DNA of 64,000 bases, taken from contig NZ_CP072377.1 of NCBI RefSeq assembly GCF_018128225.1, positions 62,001 through 126,000 on the forward strand, in the 5' to 3' direction. The notes beneath the pieces were generated by a model, which did not search any database, was not told where the DNA came from, and was given only the letters and a program-made list of their open reading frames with translations. This DNA comes from Leptotrichia sp. oral taxon 218. Its GTDB lineage: Bacteria > Fusobacteriota > Fusobacteriia > Fusobacteriales > Leptotrichiaceae. Positions 59,104 to 64,000 of the stretch are shown in pieces. Position 1 is the stretch's first letter; each line of letters starts with the position of its first letter. The translations under genes and the position numbers were made by a program.

Positions 59104-59142
59104 AAAATAAGAAAATTTAGAAAGTGAGAAAGGGAAATTTTG

Positions 59143-59670
59143 ATGAAAAGATGCTTGTCAGGCTTATTAGGAATTATTTTGTTATTTTTTGTAATGACAA
59201 TTGTTTATTGCCTATACTGTCTTTTTAAAATATTTGTTAATAAATACATACCTTTTTTTGAAGCGCTGATTTTTTTAGGGATATGTAGTGGTTGGACATA
59301 TGGATTAAATAGATATGATAAAAAAAATTTTGAAAAAGAAAAAGATAATAGTAGAAGCAGATTTGCACCAAAAGAAAAGAAAGAGCCTTCAAATAAAGAA
59401 TTACTGTCAGCCCTTTTTCTCGCATATATTCCAGCAATTATAACAATTTATCTTGGAAATGCGACTGAACTGGCATATTTTATAAGTTCAGCTAAGAAAA
59501 CAAAATTTACAGCAGAGTTTTTTTATTCGTTAAATGAAATTTTTAATCAACAATTTTTTTACAGAAATTTATTAATAATATCAGTAACTTTTATAATATT
59601 TGGGACTTTTTTTAGTTTTAGAGTAGTTACAGAATATATGAAGAAGAAAAAAGAAGAGCTGGAACAATAG
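59143..59670 (+). CDS. hypothetical membrane protein (175 aa)
   Basis: A protein of 175 residues with about four hydrophobic segments (10-30, 38-56, 92-110, 145-163) and a Lys/Glu-rich loop. Family unknown. AGAAAGGG precedes ATG 59143. It lies between the first and second ECF ATPase genes, so it may belong to the same operon or be a later insertion there. Confidence 0.5.
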   Translation: MKRCLSGLLGIILLFFVMTIVYCLYCLFKIFVNKYIPFFEALIFLGICSGWTYGLNRYDKKNFEKEKDNSRSRFAPKEKKEPSNKELLSALFLAYIPAIITIYLGNATELAYFISSAKKTKFTAEFFYSLNEIFNQQFFYRNLLIISVTFIIFGTFFSFRVVTEYMKKKKEELEQ

Positions 59671-59721
59671 AATAATTATTAAAGATAATTGTTTAATAAA
59701 ATTTTTGAAGGAGAGGCAATT

Positions 59722-60519
59722 ATGAATTTTATTACCGTAAAAAATTTGAGTTTTAAATATCCTAATGGTACAGAAAATGTACTTAATGATATTTCTTTTA
59801 AAGTTGAAAAAGGAGAAAAAGTAGCAATTATTGGACAAAATGGAGCTGGGAAAACGACATTAGTAAAAATGTTAAATGGACTTTTGAAACCGACTAGTGG
59901 TGATGTAATTGTCGATGAGTGGAACACACAAAAATATTCCGTAGCAAAAATGAGTAAAAAGGTTGGGTATGTTTTTCAAAATCCGATGGATCAAATTTTT
60001 CATAACAATGTTTATGATGAAATTGCTTTTGGTGCAAAAAAATTGAAGTTTTCTGAGGAAAAAATAAAAAAATTAGTGGAAGATGCAATGAAATTGACAA
60101 AATTGGAAAAATTTTCAAAGGAAAATCCGTATAATTTGCCATATTCGATGAGAAAGTTTGTTACGATTGCGGCTGTGATAGCGATGGATGTTGAGGTGAT
60201 TGTGATGGATGAACCGACTGCAGGGCAAGATTTTAAAGGAATGAAAATTTTGCATGATTTGATTGATGAATTGCAAAAGAGAGGGAAAACGATTGTTACA
60301 ATTACGCATGATATGGAATTTGTTGTGAATAATTTTGACAGAATAGTTGTTATGACAAATGGAAAAATAATCGCTGACGGAAATAAAAGAGAGATTTTTT
60401 GGAATTTGGAAGTTTTAAATAAGGCTATGTTAAAACAGCCATATATAAGTGACTTGGCACGAGAAATTGATTTAAATAAAAATGTCTTGTCAATTGAAGA
60501 ATTTGTGGAAAGTTATTAG
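59722..60519 (+). CDS. ecfA2: ECF transporter ATPase, second subunit with degenerate signature motif
   Basis: An ABC ATPase of 265 residues. Walker A GQNGAGKTT near 37, Q-loop VFQNP, Walker B VIVMDEPTAGQD near 159 and His switch ITHD are present. The LSGGQ signature is replaced by LPYSMRKF, so one composite site of the heterodimer is probably non-canonical, as in some ECF ATPase pairs. ATG 59722 follows GAAGGAGAGG; the frame is open from 59689. It is followed by recG. Confidence 0.88.
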   Translation: MNFITVKNLSFKYPNGTENVLNDISFKVEKGEKVAIIGQNGAGKTTLVKMLNGLLKPTSGDVIVDEWNTQKYSVAKMSKKVGYVFQNPMDQIFHNNVYDEIAFGAKKLKFSEEKIKKLVEDAMKLTKLEKFSKENPYNLPYSMRKFVTIAAVIAMDVEVIVMDEPTAGQDFKGMKILHDLIDELQKRGKTIVTITHDMEFVVNNFDRIVVMTNGKIIADGNKREIFWNLEVLNKAMLKQPYISDLAREIDLNKNVLSIEEFVESY

Positions 60520-60538
60520 TTTTACTGGGGGTGAGAGT

Positions 60539-62602
60539 GTGAGTTCATATTCTTTGCTTTACAAAAATATTGATGAAATAAAAATTAAAGGAGTTACAAA
60601 AACAAATCTTCCAAAATTAAAAAAATTAGGAATTTTTTCACTTTATGATTTGTTTTATCATTTTCCGAGAGCTTATGAAAATAGAGATAATTATAAAAAG
60701 ATAAACGAAGTTTTGGACGAGGAATTTGTCATTTTAAAAGGGACGATTGTAAATATTGTAAGTAGATTTGCTAAAAGAGGAATGGTGATGGTATCGGCGG
60801 TTTTGAGTGATGAGACTGGAATGATGGAACTTCTTTGGTTTAATAATCGGTATGTTAAAAGCAATGTAAAAGTTGGAAATGAAATTATGGTTTACGGAAA
60901 AGTTAAAAAAGGGATGAAAATGCAAATTATAAATCCTGAATATAAAAAAATTGATGAAAAAAGTTTTGAAATAAAAAAAGAAAATCAAATTTTGCCAATT
61001 TATCCGTCAACAGAATCTTTAAGACAAATTTCAATAAGAAAAATTATTGAGGATGCACTAAATAATTATGGATATTTGCTTTATGAAAATATGCCAAATG
61101 AATTTTTGAAAAAAGAGAAAATTATCGGCAGAAAAGAAGCAATGTTAAATATTCATTTTCCAGAAAATGAAAAGAAAAAAGAACAAGCTCAAAAAAGATT
61201 TATGTTTGAAGAAATTTTGCTTTTGGAAATGGGGATTTTGCAAAATAGATTTCAAAGTGAAAAAAATAATAAAAATGTTTATAAATTAGAAGATAAAAAA
61301 AGTCTTGTTTCAAAATTTATAAAAAATTTACCTTATGAACTTACAAAAGCACAAAAAACTGTGATAACGGAAATTTATAAAGAATTAAAAGCTGGAAAAA
61401 TTGTAAATAGACTTATTCAAGGTGATGTCGGTTCAGGAAAAACAATTGTTTCATTTGTAATTCTTCTCTATATGATTGAAAATGGCTATCAAGGTGCGAT
61501 AATGGCGCCGACAGAAATTCTTTCAATTCAGCATTATTTGGGAATTATAGATGAATTTTCAAAACTTGACATAAGAGTTGAGCTTTTAACGGCAAGTGTT
61601 AAAGGGAAAAAAAGAGAAAAATTACTTAATGAGATAAAAGAAGGACTTGTGAATATTGTGATTGGGACGCATTCTTTAATTGAAGAAGATGTGGTTTTTA
61701 AAAATCTTGGATTAATTGTAATTGATGAACAGCATAAATTTGGAGTAAGACAGAGAAAATTACTAAGAGATAAAGGAAATCTGGCAAATCTTATAGTTAT
61801 GAGTGCGACTCCGATTCCCCGTTCTTTAGCGCTTACGATTTATGGAGATTTGGATGTTTCAATAATTGATGAATTGCCGAGCGGTCGCTCTCCAATTAAG
61901 ACTAAATGGATAAAAGATGAAATTGAAAAACAGAAAATGTATGATTTTATCGACAGAATGATAGAAAAAGGAAGACAAGTTTATATTGTTTCACCGCTAA
62001 TCGAAGAAAGTGAAACTTTGAATGTAAAATCGGCTCAGGAAACTTTTGAAGAATACAAAGATATTTTTCCTAATAGAAGAATAGATATTATTCACGGGCG
62101 ACAAAAATATAAGGAAAAACAGGAAGTTATGGAAAAGTTTAAAAATCATAAAATTGATATTTTGGTGTCGACAACCGTCATTGAAGTTGGAGTGAATGTG
62201 CCAAATGCTACAGTTATGGTAATTCGGGATGCACAAAGATTTGGACTTTCGTCACTTCATCAGTTAAGAGGTCGTGTTGGTAGGGGAAGCCATAAATCTT
62301 ATTGTTTTTTGGAATCTCAAACGAATAATGAAGTTTCGGCAAGAAGACTTGAAGTTATGGAAAGTACAACGGATGGTTTTAAAATTGCAGAAGAAGATTT
62401 GAAACTGAGAAATTCTGGAGAAATTTTGGGGATAAAGCAAAGCGGTGTGTCAGATATGGTTTTTACTGATATTGTAAGAAATGTTAAAGAAATTAAAAAA
62501 GTTCACGATTTTGTCATTTGGTATTTGGAAAAAAATAATGGGCAAATTGAGAATGAGTTTTTGAAAATGGATATTTATAAAAAGTTTTTTCGTGCAGAAT
62601 AA
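60539..62602 (+). CDS. recG: ATP-dependent DNA helicase RecG
   Basis: RecG remodels stalled replication forks and Holliday junctions. Residues about 1-230 hold the wedge/OB domain. The helicase motifs follow: GDVGSGKT (motif I) near 300, DEQHKFG (motif II, DEQH) near 402, SATPIPRS (III) near 427, and RGRVGRG (VI) near 578. From GTG 60539 the protein is 687 residues, a normal size; GGGGGTGAGA precedes it. The frame is open 19 codons further upstream, overlapping ecfA2, but without a good site. Confidence 0.93.
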   Translation: MSSYSLLYKNIDEIKIKGVTKTNLPKLKKLGIFSLYDLFYHFPRAYENRDNYKKINEVLDEEFVILKGTIVNIVSRFAKRGMVMVSAVLSDETGMMELLWFNNRYVKSNVKVGNEIMVYGKVKKGMKMQIINPEYKKIDEKSFEIKKENQILPIYPSTESLRQISIRKIIEDALNNYGYLLYENMPNEFLKKEKIIGRKEAMLNIHFPENEKKKEQAQKRFMFEEILLLEMGILQNRFQSEKNNKNVYKLEDKKSLVSKFIKNLPYELTKAQKTVITEIYKELKAGKIVNRLIQGDVGSGKTIVSFVILLYMIENGYQGAIMAPTEILSIQHYLGIIDEFSKLDIRVELLTASVKGKKREKLLNEIKEGLVNIVIGTHSLIEEDVVFKNLGLIVIDEQHKFGVRQRKLLRDKGNLANLIVMSATPIPRSLALTIYGDLDVSIIDELPSGRSPIKTKWIKDEIEKQKMYDFIDRMIEKGRQVYIVSPLIEESETLNVKSAQETFEEYKDIFPNRRIDIIHGRQKYKEKQEVMEKFKNHKIDILVSTTVIEVGVNVPNATVMVIRDAQRFGLSSLHQLRGRVGRGSHKSYCFLESQTNNEVSARRLEVMESTTDGFKIAEEDLKLRNSGEILGIKQSGVSDMVFTDIVRNVKEIKKVHDFVIWYLEKNNGQIENEFLKMDIYKKFFRAE

Positions 62603-62688
62603 GAGTAAAATTATAAAAAAATAGTGTTTTTTATAATAGAAAAGGGTCTTTATCCCTTGTCAAAAAAATAAAAAATAAGGAGAATTTT

Positions 62689-63056
62689 GTGAAACAGTAT
62701 GTAGCGGATTTTGGGCTGTTAATAGTCGGAATATTATGGGGACTTGGGTTTGTATTTGTAAAAATCGGTTTAAATACGGGAATTAATCCATTTTATCTAT
62801 CGGCGCTGAGATTTTTAGTCGGTGGAATTTTGTTTTATTTTGTTTTTTTTAAAAAGATGAAAAAATTTAGGAAAAAAGATATTGTTGCTGGACTTGTTGT
62901 CGGTACTTTTCAATTTTTGGGCTACGCTTTTCAAACTTATGGCGCAATGATTACGACGGCTAGTAAAAACGCATTTTTCACTTCGATAAATGTGATCGTC
63001 GTGCCATATATCTTTTGGATTTTACATAAAAAAAAGCCTAAAATAATGACTTTTAT
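62689..63056 (+). CDS. EamA-family transporter, 5' exon interrupted by an IStron
   Basis: The N-terminal half of a DMT-superfamily (EamA) transporter: VADFGLLIVGILWGLGFVFVK, then NPFYLSALRFLVGG and a TTASKNAFFTS segment. These are usually duplicated ten-helix proteins of about 290 residues. Unspliced translation stops at TAG 63061-63063 inside the intron after 124 residues. The cut falls after the second base of a codon, so the 3' exon (beyond the window) must supply the third. GTG 62689 follows AAGGAGAATTTT. Confidence 0.82.
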
Positions 63057-63537
63057 TAAATAGTGCAAGAACACTCGCGACTTTAGTCGTGAGATGAATT
63101 GTACGAAAATTTTAGTAAGCATATAGGGAAACTTGTATGTAGACACGGAGCAAAACCGTGCAACAAAGAAACTGAATTGCTGGGAACTCTTAAAGCTAGT
63201 ATGACCACAACATAATACCTAGGTAATAATATATGGTATAAGTGTGATGGTGGCGAAAGCAGAAAAAATATACTAGATGGTGCAAGGTTAAATCCTAAAC
63301 ATTATGATAATAGACAATCAGCAGCTAAGCCTGAAAAGGAAAGTTCAACGGCTATCCCTCGTGAGGGGAGTACAATACAAGCGATAGGTATTGGAAGTGG
63401 TTTCGCCTAAGTCCTTGAAATAGGATATGGATAAGATATAGTCTGTGCTTGTTAGAGATAACAAGAAGTTCATGAGAGAACTGCATAAGTAGTAGCGCAC
63501 TTATGTGAACGACGCTTCCCGCTGTTGTGGGGTTTTA
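63057..63537 (+). ncRNA. group I intron core of IStron 3
   Basis: R at 63343-63354 (GTTCAACGGCTA) and S at 63433-63443 (AAGATATAGTC). P7 keeps five pairs, GGCTA with TAGTC, including one G-U wobble. The guide GTAAG near 63116 can pair with TTTAT. The deletion noted for this copy falls outside the conserved P, Q, R and S segments. Confidence 0.82.
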
Positions 63538-63630
63538 AAAACTTTAAAAATATTTAAAAAATATTACTTTTTAATAGATAAAATGTAGGATATATAGTAT
63601 AATATCTCTGATGAAAAGGAGGTGATATCT

Positions 63631-64000
63631 ATGTATTTAACTTTAAAACAACAGGTAAAACATCTTAGTAAAAAGGAGTTTAGAAATTTAAAATATTTGT
63701 GCCATATAGCTAAGAATTTAAAGAATCAGGCTACATACAATGTTAGACAATACTATTTTAAAAATAAAAAGTATTTAAGTTATAACGAAAACTATAAGAT
63801 GCTTAAAAATAGTGAGAACTATAAGAAGTTAAATTCCAATATGGCTCAACAAATTCTAAAAGAAGTAGACGGAAGTTTCAAATCATTTTTTGGACTTTTG
63901 AAACTTGCTAAGAATGGTCAATATAATTTTAAAGATATAAAATTACCTAAATATCTTGATAAAGATGGTTTTATAACTCTTGTTATAGGTTTTGTTAGAT
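63631..64000 (+). CDS. tnpB: tnpB of IStron 3 (5' part, runs off window)
   Basis: The first ~123 codons of a TnpB like that at 1850-3097, open to the window edge. An AAAGGAGGTGATATCT site precedes ATG 63631. There are several substitutions relative to IStron 1 but no frame break in this part. The RuvC motifs lie beyond the edge, so integrity is unknown. Confidence 0.8.
   Translation, partial: MYLTLKQQVKHLSKKEFRNLKYLCHIAKNLKNQATYNVRQYYFKNKKYLSYNENYKMLKNSENYKKLNSNMAQQILKEVDGSFKSFFGLLKLAKNGQYNFKDIKLPKYLDKDGFITLVIGFVR

Larger units (their letters stand above)
63057..64000 (+). mobile_element. IStron 3, inside the eamA-type gene (right end beyond window)
   Basis: Same family as the elements at 1231 and 43092, starting TAAATAGTGC after TTTAT (63052-63056). 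It runs past the window edge. Compared with IStron 1 it lacks about 37 nt around 63475, removing the CTCCTTAA / TTAAGGAG hairpin, and its R element reads GTTCAACGGCTA. Confidence 0.85.

Overview
The window looks like chromosome of a Leptotrichia-like member of the Fusobacteriota. It is very AT-rich, with long A/T homopolymers and strong AGGAGG ribosome binding sites. The genes mix a fermentative core (pflB/pflA, gapN, eno, HPr, split transketolase) with diderm surface proteins (a FadA-type adhesin pair, an OmpA-family protein, an autotransporter lipoprotein, KdsC of LPS synthesis). Genus is inferred from gene content and protein resemblance only; no rRNA or tRNA gene was found.

The most notable finding is three IStrons: group I self-splicing introns fused to an IS605-type element carrying tnpB. 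They lie at 1231-3176 (in a mazG-like gene), 43092-45028 on the minus strand (in tmcAL) and from 63057 past the window edge (in an eamA-type gene). All start after the pentamer TTTAT, all are in the sense orientation of the host gene, and all keep the group I core. An internal guide GTAAG can pair with TTTAT to form P1. In tmcAL, cutting at the predicted splice sites rejoins two ORFs exactly in frame into a complete tRNA(Met) cytidine acetate ligase of 471 residues. The tnpB in that copy is frameshifted while the intron core is kept. In mazG the stop codon is the same spliced or unspliced. The eamA copy has lost a hairpin of about 37 nt.

Layout. 1-5.5 kb: nadC, mazG with IStron 1, a SPOR protein, NrnA-type DHH phosphoesterase, small lipoprotein. 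5.6-24.9 kb: DUF441 protein, LprI-like lipoprotein, proS, OmpA-family protein, hemZ, uppP, dps, rpmE2, tgt, a long recJ, OPT transporter, coaX, mnmA, pflB and pflA. 24.9-33.3 kb is accessory: two 2H-phosphoesterase paralogues (one with both catalytic motifs lost), a tnpB fragment, an MliC-like lipoprotein, a broken NlpC/P60 gene, a poly-Gly autotransporter lipoprotein with nine 27-bp repeats, and an IS605-type tnpB element that truncates a thioredoxin-like gene.

33.3-46 kb: glutamine amidotransferase, ArsR-type sensor, tpx, two FadA-like adhesins, eno, ptsH, split transketolase with a GPH-type transporter, alpha/beta hydrolase, and tmcAL with IStron 2. 46-55.4 kb: kdsC, a FakA-DegV fusion, gapN, an MliC-like lipoprotein, a zinc-ribbon/PspA/SPFH envelope-stress cluster resembling Bacillus ydjFGHI, and a small kinase preceded by a non-autonomous IS605 remnant. 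55.8-64 kb: an ECF transporter (S, T, two ATPases) interrupted by a macro-domain remnant and two membrane proteins, then recG and the eamA gene split by IStron 3.
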